From Diogma glabrata (Eukaryota; Arthropoda; Insecta; Diptera; Cylindrotomidae), in contig OY856186.1 of NCBI GenBank assembly GCA_963693315.1, positions 82,242,199-82,306,198 on the forward strand: a stretch of DNA of 64,000 bases, in the 5' to 3' direction. The position numbers and the translations under genes are program-made. Of the stretch, positions 21,681-37,859 are shown piece after piece. The notes beneath the pieces are model-generated. The model ran no database searches and was not told the DNA's origin. It was given only the letters and a program-made list of their open reading frames with translations. Positions within the stretch are counted from its first letter, which is position 1; every line of letters begins with the position of its first letter.

Positions 21681-23229
21681 CCTGTTTTAAAAGCGTTGTC
21701 TCGGTTCTAGACGAAACTGCCTATGCATTAGTGCTGCCATTGAATCACAACAGTAAAACATTAAACAGTAAAACATTAAAATCGGGGGGAAGAACTCCGA
21801 TACCAACAGTAGAGGTTCAATCTCTTTTAGAGTACAACTAATTATTACTACAATGGAAATATTAAATGCAGGACGAGAGGACACTTTTGTTAACTTCATG
21901 GCGATGGCTAGAAACCAAAGACATCACTCTATGGTACAGGTCTGATCTTAAACATATCAACATATCAGGAGCTATGGAGTATATATGGCAATATTTATAA
22001 GCTATATCAAATAGATATATTGATTTTCTAGGATAATCGGGTCCAATTGAGTGTACATCTACCGGAATCCACGACAGACGGATTGAGTGCGCTCAGGGGT
22101 TTTGTAGCGAAGGAACGATCAAACAACTGACCAACAAACTGACGACCTTTTAGACCGACATTCCGAGAGTTCGTGCTCCGAAACGAGGCAATGTCGTGTA
22201 AACAAGGTGGTTTGGTGTACAAAAACTTGAAAAACTAGGACAAAAATCCGAGAAACTTCTGATTAGAGCCTTTCACAGGACTTATTTGTAAATTAAAGAA
22301 TAGGTCTTACGAAAAGTGTTGTGCGTCGATTGAGACTATCCCAAAGGGTGCTGCATTAATCAGCGTATGGATAAAATATTATTAAGCGAGACTGGATAAG
22401 CTAAGATTATCCAAAGACATTCACACTTTTTCAAAGGAAGGGATCCATACAGCATTCTTTCATCTCCATTTTCTTGACTGCACATTTCGTGAAAGTCCTT
22501 TCGCTAAGCTCTAGGCAACTCGGTTATTAAGCGGGCAAGTCTACGAACTCTTTCCTTGCAGAGTAGAATGAGACTTTCCATAAAATAATACTTAAGTTAC
22601 TCTTCACCGGAACAAAAAAGTGCGGAGTGAATAAAACACGTCTAAGACGGGTGGAACGATGGGTAGAACGTTTCTAACACTCTGCTGTGAAACATGCTGC
22701 TAGAATAGCTCTAAAATGAATTAAATATTAAAAGACTAAATCCATAAGGCCGATAATGTTAGTATTCTTTTTAAAGCAAGGGATCTCTGCAGCAAAATAC
22801 TGAATGCTCGGACATTATCAACAGTTGCTGTCGGTAGAAGGGTCAAAGGATCACAATTAAGACACAACTCGTTGCATTTACCAACAGAAGGAAATTTAAC
22901 AATTTCACTCTTCCTTTAATTAGTAGTAATACATTACATGCGTTCCTTTGGAACAAAATAGTTGCTCAAAGCAAAATTTGAGTAGATCGTCAATGAAACG
23001 TCAAAAATTTGAAAGTATTTCAACCGTAACCACTTAATTTTATCGTTATTGGAAAAATTTATTTTGGACTTAAATTTAGATTTGACTGGTCCAAATTAAG
23101 ATTAAAAATATTAAAACATGTTTATAGCCGATCTAAATAAAATCGAAAAATAAAATAATTTTCAACTACACAACTTGTTTGAGGTAGAGTAGATCAAAGC
23201 AAATTTGAACAAGTTTGATGACCAATGGA
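21681..23229. other. Possible upstream remains of the decayed LINE at 23230-24198
   Basis: The base composition is less AT-biased than its surroundings, which would fit an old coding region, but every frame is interrupted and I could not recognise a domain. It includes a perfect 15-bp tandem duplication (CAGTAAAACATTAAA, 21751-21780). Confidence 0.35.
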
Positions 23230-24198
23230 ACGCGCTTATTAACACTCGAAAGTGTGAAGTATCTTGGAGCTGCTCTTGACAAGTGATTCATTTGGGTTGG
23301 TCATGTTAAGATCAAATGCGTAAATGGCTGTTTAAAGTAGTTGTGGAGACTCATTTCTAAAAATAGAGGAAAATTAATCAAACGTTATTGAGAGATATGG
23401 AAAAACATTTAAAAGATTTTTCCATGCCTTGTGATGATAAAATACCTCTAACTGTACTGTAGTTGTTTTGCTATCGGACAGTGCGACCCCTACGTAACAC
23501 ATTTATACACTGATTTATCATTCACTGAAAACTGTGCAGAAGCTACTAAAGATCTTAATCTTCAATTGCTACTTGACAAATACTGCACTTTTCAGGTCAA
23601 AGTTTTCACCATAAGTGCAACATAAAAGCAAAGCAAAACTTCTGTGATATGGCAAGGCCATTAACATTTTTACTGATAATCAGGATGCTCTAAAATCTTT
23701 TAAATCAAAAGCCAAACTTTTAAATCAAAAATAGTGCAACAATGTTCTAGGGATTTGATTTATTTAGGCCTCAAGAACAGAATATTGCTGGTATGGAAAC
23801 TAAGACAGCTTATATCTCGGGCACAAAAAGTCTAATGATTTAGTAAAGAGTTCTTTAGGGATGGTCATTGGCTCCAAACCAGTAATTTGCGTATTAATAA
23901 GTTCACAAGTTTAACAGATTTTTCTTCGATAAATGAACTCCAAATGGAGGAACTCAGAAAACTCCAACTTCTCCAAAATATTCTCACCAGATGTCATTTT
24001 GTGTTCAAGAAGCTGAAACAAGCCTCCCTCACATTGTGAGAGAGTATTTGACTTTCTCAGGGCGCAAAATCAACATGTGAGGGTCAACCTATCTAAGGAA
24101 GTAAAGTTTCTGTAGAAAGCAGACCGTACAAGGCTATTGACTTTTTTTCTAATATGTGTTCAGTCCTTAAACATGAGGAAGGTACGAAGGTATGAAGG
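23230..24198 (+). pseudogene. Decayed LINE with RT end and RNase H (R1/I/Jockey group)
   Basis: Fragments in shifting frames follow the usual order of such elements. First comes the post-palm RT block VKYLGAALDK near 23260, continuing to HVKIKC. Then the start of RNase H (YTDLSF near 23510, later FQVKVFTI near 23597). A second RNase H strand, IFTDNQDALKSF, lies near 23670, then AGMETKTA near 23790 for the usual GNE-ADELA region, then a C-terminal tail to about 24190. Several stops and frameshifts make it inactive. The 3' end runs straight into a (TA)n array. Clade is tentative. Confidence 0.72.
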
Positions 24199-25784
<1,586 letters not shown>

Positions 25785-28165
25785 TTTATATTGTTTTGAT
25801 TTATCTTACACTTATATTTAATAACTTGCCTGTTTTGTCTACTTTGTAGATATAATCAAAGAAACATTATTCTTTTATCTTGTTCTTTATCTAATACACA
25901 ATAATCGACAAACAAAAATTACCATTCAATTTGTTTGAAACTTTTAATGAATAAATTTTTCTTCGACTGTTTCTTTTTACGCTCTTCAAAGTTATCCTTA
26001 TGGTGATACGTTTATTTAATTTTTGAACCTTAAAAATCTTTTGTTGGTTACTTTTTTAATTTCCCAAATGTGTTTTTTAGTATTCCTATATATTTTTTAA
26101 ATAATTTCTCATCTGAGACTAATTTAAACAACAAAAAAAACAACTCAGTTAAACATTTCATTAAGAAACAAAAGAAAAAAAAATCTTCTTAAAATTACAC
26201 TTTCTTAAGTTATAATTTCACTTTTTTTTACGTATAAACATTTTAGGAATTCAAAACATGTAACCACTTATTTTATTTAATATCATAATCACTTTAAACT
26301 TGATAACATTTATTTTATTGTTGCCTTAAAACTTATAATGGCATTAAATTTAAATAGGCTAGATTTATTTCAATTGTTTTTGATGGTTTCAAAAATAACC
26401 ACAGTTAATTCCTCTTTTTCATTTTCCGATTTTCTTTCGTAATTGTTAAAATTTTTTAATTTAACATCTCACAATCAGACCGTATGCTATACTGAATTTT
26501 CTTTCAAAGATTATCTACGTAAATGAAGAGGAGAAATTGGTTTTGGAAGAATTTTGAGCAATTTTGGCGCATGCTGGTTAGGATTTGTATTGAAAAATAT
26601 TTGCTATTTTTTCTATAAAAAAAAAACTCACGTGATCTGGAAAAAGTTAATACTCTTTTGCAAATATTAAATGGACTACTTGTTTTTTACTTAAAGCAAT
26701 TTACATCTAATGAGCTACAATCTCTTAATATATTATAGGAATTAATTTTCTATTATTATTACAGAACATAATTGTATATACAAATTGGATGATTTAGGTG
26801 GGTGTTCATAATTTATATTATAGAACATTTATTCAAAAAAATGAGGTTAACGATTAAGTTTTTAAATGTTCAGGAAGATTTTGTATTACCAAGATGAGTT
26901 ACATTCTTTTTTTCACTAGTTTTGTTTTACTTCATCTCTGTTATCGTTCATAGCAATATGTATTAAAGAAATAACGTAAACCACCAACAGAAGAGTATAT
27001 TTTTCCAGAATGAGATTGTGTGTAGTTCACATTCAGAGCTGTGTAATATCATGTGTACCACGTTACGTAAAGTTCACGTTTCAAATTTGCAGTTACTGTA
27101 ACTGTTTTCGATATTGCTAATGTTATTAACTATCAAAAGATTTCATTGCACACAAAATCTCCTATCTCCTCCCTCACAGAAGCTTTAACATTAAGAATTT
27201 TGGGCTCGGTTTGAGCTTAAGGCAACTTGCTATCTATTTAATTTATGATTCTCTAATTTACTAATTTTCAAATTTTCGAAAGAAAAAAATTTGAATTGTT
27301 TATTTTGGAGAAGCCTTCGGTCAAGAGTAGTTTCTTCGACCTGAGAGCTGACTCATAAACGGAGAACTTTTGTAATGCAACGTTTGCATACTTTCAAGGA
27401 CATGATAAGTACTAAAATCAGAGTCTCTGATTATATTTCAACTCGGGTTATAATTTTCAAAATAGCGGACGTGACTCACGTTAAACCTAATCGATTTAAG
27501 TGTGTCATTTTACTATGGTCATTTTAGCATGATGATAGCCACTGTAGTCTTACCTTTTTTAAGCTTAATAGTTAAAATCTATTAATGCTTGCCCAAAATT
27601 GATCTTGTTACAAAGTTGTCGTACCCGTAAAAATTCATTTGTCCGGAAAACTTTCTTCTGCATGAATCAACGCGATCAATACAACTTATCGTCTTTTTAT
27701 TCATATCTTTCTCAACAATGTTTGCAATGATTGTTTTCCATCAATTGCTGTCTCATTGTGATATGTTGTTGATTCATATTTTTTTATATATGTACTTGGA
27801 CATTTGTTATTTTTAGTCATCCGAGGAGAATTATTTAAATGAAGATAGTTCTCAAGTTTTCATGTTGCATATTATTATTTGAATGCCAAAAACACTTGGT
27901 GTTATTTTAGGCTATAACAAATACATGTGCTATTAACTTGCTTTTCTGCTTTAGTTTAAATTTTGAGTGTTATTAAATTATTGAAATAAATAAATCAAAC
28001 GTTATTGAGATCAATTTAAAATAATTAATTGTTTAGTTAATTGAATTGTGAAGCTATAATAGAAAGATATAAAAAGAAAGTTTTGTATTTGTAGCCGGGA
28101 TTAAAATTCTATAAATGTCTATGTGAAAATCTAATCAAACCAGTTTTTTTAAATTAATTGCATAT
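25785..28165. other. AT-rich sequence, no gene recognised (duplicated at 31865-34245)
   Basis: No frame longer than about 60 codons and no family signature. A pyrimidine tract ending TCCTCCCTCACAG (about 27168-27180) resembles a 3' splice site, but nothing downstream looks coding. Confidence 0.5.
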
Positions 28166-29165
28166 GTTATATCCAGAGTTGTGCATTTTCATGTAAGAAT
28201 AATTCTTTACATTTTTATGTAAAGAATTAGTATAGAATAGTTTTTTACGTAAAGAATGTAAAGAATGATTAATAAATGTAAATAATTTTACTTTCAAGTG
28301 AAATTTACAGCTCCTTTAAGAATACAAAACTTGCGCCCTATTCCAACAAATTTTGTGTTGAAAAGAATTACGCATTTCAGTCTCTATAAAATATTTTCCC
28401 TCTTTAATCATAGAATAAGCAAGGATTGGAAATCATAAATTATGTATTAAAATTTAAAACTTATTACAATAAAATTAACATTTTAACTACAATAACATCA
28501 ATTTGTTGAATACGACACATATAACAAGCTTGATTCACAATAGCAATTATTTTTTGTATACAAATTATCAAAGACAGGCTTTATCTGTCAATTGATAAAA
28601 TGAAGAATGTCCGAACCCAAGTTTTCAACCATTCAACTTAAGAATTTAGATTAAAGAAAATGTTTGTTGAGATATCACATATATAAGCTATCTTTGTATT
28701 CAAAAACAACTGTTATTTTTAAAATTTTAGTTGTACAAACAAATGATTAATTTCACAAATTCGATATTTCTGGTATCGTGAAATTGTTTATTTATATTTT
28801 AACAAGTTTGAGATTAAATTTAAAATTTATTTTTAGTATCGACTCAAACCAAAACTTAGCTCTTAGTTACCACTGTTGGAATTGGGCACAAGTTTTATCT
28901 TAAAGAAGCTATAAAAATCAGTATTCAAATGATAAATATAACTGACTGACTTAAAAACTATGATTGTTTAGGAGTTTGAATTTCATTTAAAATTATATAT
29001 TGACCAAATGAGAAAATTGGCACATCTTTTTAGTTTTTTTTAGCATTATTTACATTCTTTACATTCTTTACAATGATTTTTGGGCATGTAAAGAATGAAT
29101 TCTTTACATGTAAAGAATTACGTAAATTACTTTTTGTAAAGAATTTGCACAACACTGGTTATATC
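28166..29165. mobile_element. hAT-like non-autonomous element with 8-bp target duplication (copy 1)
   Basis: The element is 28174-29157, with tips CAGAGTTGTGCA and TGCACAACACTG, and is flanked by identical GTTATATC (28166-28173 and 29158-29165). The 9-mer GTAAAGAAT, on either strand, occurs ten times: four near the left end (about 28200-28275) and six near the right (about 29048-29145). Such subterminal clusters are typical of hAT transposase binding sites. Inner inverted blocks (GGGCACAAGTTTT against AAAACTTGCGCCC) add further symmetry. A reversed scrap is at 63178-63242. No transposase. Confidence 0.88.
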
Positions 29166-30203
29166 GGAATAAGAATCATATATATAGTTGAAAAATAAAA
29201 AAATTCTAATCCTCAACATGGATAAGCTAAAAATTTTATAAATGCAAATGTGTTAATTTATTTCATAAGTTTAAAAGAAAAGAACAATTGTAAATTGGCG
29301 ATTTTGGATTAGAATAATCATCATATGTGTTTAAAAATAATTCATAATAAAAATAATTCAATAATTCAAACATAATTCGTGGTGGTAACTGGCGGTAAAA
29401 CGTTTGTGTGTTAATTTAGTTAAATAAGTTGCATTAAACAAATCGGACAATTTTTAGTGGAATCAGATTAATATAGTTTTGATTTTTGAATACAAAGTGC
29501 ATATACATATTTGAATAATATGTGTCTGAGGATAGTAACATAAATCATGGTTGTAGTCGACGTAAGAAACGGTAAAGACAAAAGGCTTATATGAAACTTC
29601 ATTCCTTATGTATTTATAAAATTAATATTGAGTGATTTGATCTAACATCGATAGGAAAAGAAAATTTAATTTTTTCTCTTATACAAACTGTGTTTATTTT
29701 TATTTCAATTTTCGTTTATGCCTATGTATATATTCCCGATTGGAATGCAGTTGTTTGGATTACTATAAAACATGTCTTGGGCTTTTACATTTTAGATGAT
29801 ATATAGTGGAAAATAATGTGCTGAGTGACACCTTTATCTAACATTAAGTGTAATAATAGTAGTTATATTGTTATGTGTGTGATGATCTCGGTTTCTTCGG
29901 CCTTTTGGATCGTCAGAGTCCCGGTTCTGTGTCTTTGCTTATTTTATTACGTTTACCCTTTTGTCATTTGCGTGCATATCTGATTATTTGAACTGAAGTG
30001 TGGGAAATTACTTCTTGGACACACATGTCTGAAACTCGCTAGAACAAAAACCTCGCTAGGCACGCAGTCCTCCGATTGCTTTCTTTCACTATCAGTTCCA
30101 GTGTTCTTTTAAATTTTTATCAAGCATTTTTATCGTTCCAGCCATGATACAAAGAATAATAAGATATGCTCGCAACTTTTTTCCTTTATTTTCTCTTTCT
30201 TAG
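29166..30203. other. AT-rich sequence, nothing recognised (duplicated at 35246-36283)
   Basis: Somewhat GC-richer around 29880-30100 (GGTTTCTTCGGCCTTTTGGA), but no frame or RNA gene could be supported there. Confidence 0.45.
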
Positions 30204-30299
30204 TGACGTCACGAGTGACGTCACGAGGTGCCAAAATGTAACCAATTTTATATTTTGTTGTTGCTAGTTCTACTTGTAAAATATCACGCAGTGACGTCA
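30204..30299. promoter_or_regulatory. Cluster of three TGACGTCA (CRE-like) sites
   Basis: TGACGTCA at 30204-30211, 30216-30223 and 30292-30299. The first two sit in a directly repeated GTGACGTCACGA. TGACGTCA is the palindromic CREB/ATF consensus, and three in 96 bp of AT-rich DNA is far above chance. No gene start can be attached, so function is unproven; they could also be remnants of a transposon end. The 69-codon minus frame across them (30130-30339) has no recognisable domain. Confidence 0.5.
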
Positions 30300-30665
30300 C
30301 ACATATGAAAGAGTGAGAAAAAATCGAGCTGTCAAGCATATCTAATTAAATATCTAAAACTCGTATCTATAACTCATTAAAAGGTATGTAAATATGTACC
30401 TTTATCTATTTTGTTCAACTTCTTTGGTCCCATTCACAAATTTCTTCACTATATTAATTCTATCAATTTTATTGGGTCCATTTTATTGGTTAAGTGTTAT
30501 TTGCAGACCTGGGTATGGTGAGTTGTTGTAGATTTGCAAGAATATTGAATATAAAGAAAGAATAGGAGTAATTCAACCTTAACTAACATAAAGCTCTTAA
30601 AACTGAATTTAATGAAACTGACACTCTCTTCCAATTAGCTGCTAAATTGGATTAATTCGCTAAAT

Positions 30666-31864
<1,199 letters not shown>

Positions 31865-34245
31865 TTTATATTGTTTTGATTTATCTTACACTTATATTTA
31901 ATAACTTGCCTGTTTTGTCTACTTTGTAGATATAATCAAAGAAACATTATTCTTTTATCTTGTTCTTTATCTAATACACAATAATCGACAAACAAAAATT
32001 ACCATTCAATTTGTTTGAAACTTTTAATGAATAAATTTTTCTTCGACTGTTTCTTTTTACGCTCTTCAAAGTTATCCTTATGGTGATACGTTTATTTAAT
32101 TTTTGAACCTTAAAAATCTTTTGTTGGTTACTTTTTTAATTTCCCAAATGTGTTTTTTAGTATTCCTATATATTTTTTAAATAATTTCTCATCTGAGACT
32201 AATTTAAACAACAAAAAAAACAACTCAGTTAAACATTTCATTAAGAAACAAAAGAAAAAAAAATCTTCTTAAAATTACACTTTCTTAAGTTATAATTTCA
32301 CTTTTTTTTACGTATAAACATTTTAGGAATTCAAAACATGTAACCACTTATTTTATTTAATATCATAATCACTTTAAACTTGATAACATTTATTTTATTG
32401 TTGCCTTAAAACTTATAATGGCATTAAATTTAAATAGGCTAGATTTATTTCAATTGTTTTTGATGGTTTCAAAAATAACCACAGTTAATTCCTCTTTTTC
32501 ATTTTCCGATTTTCTTTCGTAATTGTTAAAATTTTTTAATTTAACATCTCACAATCAGACCGTATGCTATACTGAATTTTCTTTCAAAGATTATCTACGT
32601 AAATGAAGAGGAGAAATTGGTTTTGGAAGAATTTTGAGCAATTTTGGCGCATGCTGGTTAGGATTTGTATTGAAAAATATTTGCTATTTTTTCTATAAAA
32701 AAAAAACTCACGTGATCTGGAAAAAGTTAATACTCTTTTGCAAATATTAAATGGACTACTTGTTTTTTACTTAAAGCAATTTACATCTAATGAGCTACAA
32801 TCTCTTAATATATTATAGGAATTAATTTTCTATTATTATTACAGAACATAATTGTATATACAAATTGGATGATTTAGGTGGGTGTTCATAATTTATATTA
32901 TAGAACATTTATTCAAAAAAATGAGGTTAACGATTAAGTTTTTAAATGTTCAGGAAGATTTTGTATTACCAAGATGAGTTACATTCTTTTTTTCACTAGT
33001 TTTGTTTTACTTCATCTCTGTTATCGTTCATAGCAATATGTATTAAAGAAATAACGTAAACCACCAACAGAAGAGTATATTTTTCCAGAATGAGATTGTG
33101 TGTAGTTCACATTCAGAGCTGTGTAATATCATGTGTACCACGTTACGTAAAGTTCACGTTTCAAATTTGCAGTTACTGTAACTGTTTTCGATATTGCTAA
33201 TGTTATTAACTATCAAAAGATTTCATTGCACACAAAATCTCCTATCTCCTCCCTCACAGAAGCTTTAACATTAAGAATTTTGGGCTCGGTTTGAGCTTAA
33301 GGCAACTTGCTATCTATTTAATTTATGATTCTCTAATTTACTAATTTTCAAATTTTCGAAAGAAAAAAATTTGAATTGTTTATTTTGGAGAAGCCTTCGG
33401 TCAAGAGTAGTTTCTTCGACCTGAGAGCTGACTCATAAACGGAGAACTTTTGTAATGCAACGTTTGCATACTTTCAAGGACATGATAAGTACTAAAATCA
33501 GAGTCTCTGATTATATTTCAACTCGGGTTATAATTTTCAAAATAGCGGACGTGACTCACGTTAAACCTAATCGATTTAAGTGTGTCATTTTACTATGGTC
33601 ATTTTAGCATGATGATAGCCACTGTAGTCTTACCTTTTTTAAGCTTAATAGTTAAAATCTATTAATGCTTGCCCAAAATTGATCTTGTTACAAAGTTGTC
33701 GTACCCGTAAAAATTCATTTGTCCGGAAAACTTTCTTCTGCATGAATCAACGCGATCAATACAACTTATCGTCTTTTTATTCATATCTTTCTCAACAATG
33801 TTTGCAATGATTGTTTTCCATCAATTGCTGTCTCATTGTGATATGTTGTTGATTCATATTTTTTTATATATGTACTTGGACATTTGTTATTTTTAGTCAT
33901 CCGAGGAGAATTATTTAAATGAAGATAGTTCTCAAGTTTTCATGTTGCATATTATTATTTGAATGCCAAAAACACTTGGTGTTATTTTAGGCTATAACAA
34001 ATACATGTGCTATTAACTTGCTTTTCTGCTTTAGTTTAAATTTTGAGTGTTATTAAATTATTGAAATAAATAAATCAAACGTTATTGAGATCAATTTAAA
34101 ATAATTAATTGTTTAGTTAATTGAATTGTGAAGCTATAATAGAAAGATATAAAAAGAAAGTTTTGTATTTGTAGCCGGGATTAAAATTCTATAAATGTCT
34201 ATGTGAAAATCTAATCAAACCAGTTTTTTTAAATTAATTGCATAT
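31865..34245. other. AT-rich sequence, no gene recognised (copy of 25785-28165)
   Basis: Duplicate of the unassigned part of copy 1. Confidence 0.5.
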
Positions 34246-35245
34246 GTTATATCCAGAGTTGTGCATTTTCATGTAAGAATAATTCTTTACATTTTTATGT
34301 AAAGAATTAGTATAGAATAGTTTTTTACGTAAAGAATGTAAAGAATGATTAATAAATGTAAATAATTTTACTTTCAAGTGAAATTTACAGCTCCTTTAAG
34401 AATACAAAACTTGCGCCCTATTCCAACAAATTTTGTGTTGAAAAGAATTACGCATTTCAGTCTCTATAAAATATTTTCCCTCTTTAATCATAGAATAAGC
34501 AAGGATTGGAAATCATAAATTATGTATTAAAATTTAAAACTTATTACAATAAAATTAACATTTTAACTACAATAACATCAATTTGTTGAATACGACACAT
34601 ATAACAAGCTTGATTCACAATAGCAATTATTTTTTGTATACAAATTATCAAAGACAGGCTTTATCTGTCAATTGATAAAATGAAGAATGTCCGAACCCAA
34701 GTTTTCAACCATTCAACTTAAGAATTTAGATTAAAGAAAATGTTTGTTGAGATATCACATATATAAGCTATCTTTGTATTCAAAAACAACTGTTATTTTT
34801 AAAATTTTAGTTGTACAAACAAATGATTAATTTCACAAATTCGATATTTCTGGTATCGTGAAATTGTTTATTTATATTTTAACAAGTTTGAGATTAAATT
34901 TAAAATTTATTTTTAGTATCGACTCAAACCAAAACTTAGCTCTTAGTTACCACTGTTGGAATTGGGCACAAGTTTTATCTTAAAGAAGCTATAAAAATCA
35001 GTATTCAAATGATAAATATAACTGACTGACTTAAAAACTATGATTGTTTAGGAGTTTGAATTTCATTTAAAATTATATATTGACCAAATGAGAAAATTGG
35101 CACATCTTTTTAGTTTTTTTTAGCATTATTTACATTCTTTACATTCTTTACAATGATTTTTGGGCATGTAAAGAATGAATTCTTTACATGTAAAGAATTA
35201 CGTAAATTACTTTTTGTAAAGAATTTGCACAACACTGGTTATATC
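34246..35245. mobile_element. hAT-like non-autonomous element with 8-bp target duplication (copy 2)
   Basis: The element is 34254-35237 with GTTATATC on each side. Its presence, including the target duplication, at the equivalent position in both copies shows it was inserted before the 6-kb duplication. Confidence 0.88.
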
Positions 35246-36283
35246 GGAATAAGAATCATATATATAGTTGAAAAATAAAAAAATTCTAATCCTCAACATG
35301 GATAAGCTAAAAATTTTATAAATGCAAATGTGTTAATTTATTTCATAAGTTTAAAAGAAAAGAACAATTGTAAATTGGCGATTTTGGATTAGAATAATCA
35401 TCATATGTGTTTAAAAATAATTCATAATAAAAATAATTCAATAATTCAAACATAATTCGTGGTGGTAACTGGCGGTAAAACGTTTGTGTGTTAATTTAGT
35501 TAAATAAGTTGCATTAAACAAATCGGACAATTTTTAGTGGAATCAGATTAATATAGTTTTGATTTTTGAATACAAAGTGCATATACATATTTGAATAATA
35601 TGTGTCTGAGGATAGTAACATAAATCATGGTTGTAGTCGACGTAAGAAACGGTAAAGACAAAAGGCTTATATGAAACTTCATTCCTTATGTATTTATAAA
35701 ATTAATATTGAGTGATTTGATCTAACATCGATAGGAAAAGAAAATTTAATTTTTTCTCTTATACAAACTGTGTTTATTTTTATTTCAATTTTCGTTTATG
35801 CCTATGTATATATTCCCGATTGGAATGCAGTTGTTTGGATTACTATAAAACATGTCTTGGGCTTTTACATTTTAGATGATATATAGTGGAAAATAATGTG
35901 CTGAGTGACACCTTTATCTAACATTAAGTGTAATAATAGTAGTTATATTGTTATGTGTGTGATGATCTCGGTTTCTTCGGCCTTTTGGATCGTCAGAGTC
36001 CCGGTTCTGTGTCTTTGCTTATTTTATTACGTTTACCCTTTTGTCATTTGCGTGCATATCTGATTATTTGAACTGAAGTGTGGGAAATTACTTCTTGGAC
36101 ACACATGTCTGAAACTCGCTAGAACAAAAACCTCGCTAGGCACGCAGTCCTCCGATTGCTTTCTTTCACTATCAGTTCCAGTGTTCTTTTAAATTTTTAT
36201 CAAGCATTTTTATCGTTCCAGCCATGATACAAAGAATAATAAGATATGCTCGCAACTTTTTTCCTTTATTTTCTCTTTCTTAG
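35246..36283. other. AT-rich sequence, nothing recognised (copy of 29166-30203)
   Basis: Duplicate of the equivalent stretch in copy 1. Confidence 0.45.
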
Positions 36284-36379
36284 TGACGTCACGAGTGACG
36301 TCACGAGGTGCCAAAATGTAACCAATTTTATATTTTGTTGTTGCTAGTTCTACTTGTAAAATATCACGCAGTGACGTCA
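36284..36379. promoter_or_regulatory. Cluster of three TGACGTCA sites, second copy
   Basis: 36284-36291, 36296-36303 and 36372-36379, identical to 30204-30299. Confidence 0.5.
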
Positions 36380-36745
36380 CACATATGAAAGAGTGAGAAA
36401 AAATCGAGCTGTCAAGCATATCTAATTAAATATCTAAAACTCGTATCTATAACTCATTAAAAGGTATGTAAATATGTACCTTTATCTATTTTGTTCAACT
36501 TCTTTGGTCCCATTCACAAATTTCTTCACTATATTAATTCTATCAATTTTATTGGGTCCATTTTATTGGTTAAGTGTTATTTGCAGACCTGGGTATGGTG
36601 AGTTGTTGTAGATTTGCAAGAATATTGAATATAAAGAAAGAATAGGAGTAATTCAACCTTAACTAACATAAAGCTCTTAAAACTGAATTTAATGAAACTG
36701 ACACTCTCTTCCAATTAGCTGCTAAATTGGATTAATTCGCTAAAT

Positions 36746-37855
36746 CTAATTTTGATTTAACAAAATCACTCGATTTTAAGTTGTCCGATATTGATAAAAT
36801 CATTACTGTCTTTACAATCATTTAAAATTAAACTATTGAAAAGTTGACTGAATTGATTAAGCACGTCTAGTACAATTTAGCATCAATTCAAACACAGCCT
36901 AATGCCCGATTTCTTCAGTTCTAGATAAGTGGTCGATAACTTTATCTAGAAGATATCTAACAGAATCGATTTTCTTCACCTTCGGCTAGGGTTTATCTAC
37001 CATAGATAAAGTTACTCGTTACTTGAGGTACCAGAAATCTAGCAGATAAGAATAAAAGTTTGACATGATTGTTAAATAATTATTTAAATTTATATTTATA
37101 AAGCTAAGTATGCTGGATAAAAACGAAATTCCAAATCTGATAGAAGATTCACGAGGATATATAAATATATCAAATCTTTATCTGGTTTGTTCCTTTTGAA
37201 ATAAATTTCTCAGTTGCATTGTGGTTTTAGTATCGATTGTACATATGTCGCATTTTGAGAGCTTCTAAAAAAATCTTAGAAGCTTCTAGGGACTTCTAAG
37301 CCCTTTAATAATAATCGTATTCTACTCTTACGTAGTCTTAAAAATATTAAAATGGCGCTTTTCTGAGTTAAAAAAAAATACGAGTTAAGATCTTGGCAGA
37401 CCCAAATAGTGTTGCTGAATTTGATACAAAGTCAGACGAGTAGCACTACTAGCCGATGCTATAACATCAAAAACAAAGAAAAAATTAAGCTCTTAGACTT
37501 GAGCTCCTGATGGCTGGATTTGGGGTATTTTAATTAGTTAATTTTGATATTTTAATAATTGATATTTTAATTTTTAAATAACAAAGATAAAGTGAACTCT
37601 TTTTTCCAAAATTTGTATCGTCAAATTGAGCATCCTTTATCTTTTGAGACTCAAAAGAATTCAATTTTGATACTCAATTGATAAATGAAGAAAAAATCGA
37701 TATTACATTTTTGAGGATGATTTAATTTGATATTATATATGGATACATAAAATTACTGAATAAATTTAATTTATGGTACTGAGCTTGAAATAATTGTAGG
37801 TAATATGTAAATTTGGTTTTGATAAAGAATTATTTCGGTGTTAATTTTGCACTGG
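36746..37855. other. AT-rich sequence; weak inverted repeat, otherwise nothing recognised
   Basis: GATAACTTTATCTAG near 36934 and ATAGATAAAGTTACTCG near 37003 are loosely complementary and may be a decayed hairpin. No frame. Confidence 0.4.
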
Positions 37856-37859
37856 GAAT

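Noticed and set aside
21687..22222. Minus-strand frames at 21687-21899 and 22028-22222 as genes
   Set aside because: No recognisable domains; they lie in what is probably decayed plus-strand LINE sequence.
27160..27182. Pyrimidine tract plus CAG resembling a 3' splice acceptor
   Set aside because: The downstream sequence is not coding in any frame, and no donor or exon could be paired with it.
30130..30339. 69-codon minus frame, repeated identically at 36210-36419
   Set aside because: It is conserved only because the 6-kb segment is duplicated; composition is unremarkable and no domain is recognisable.
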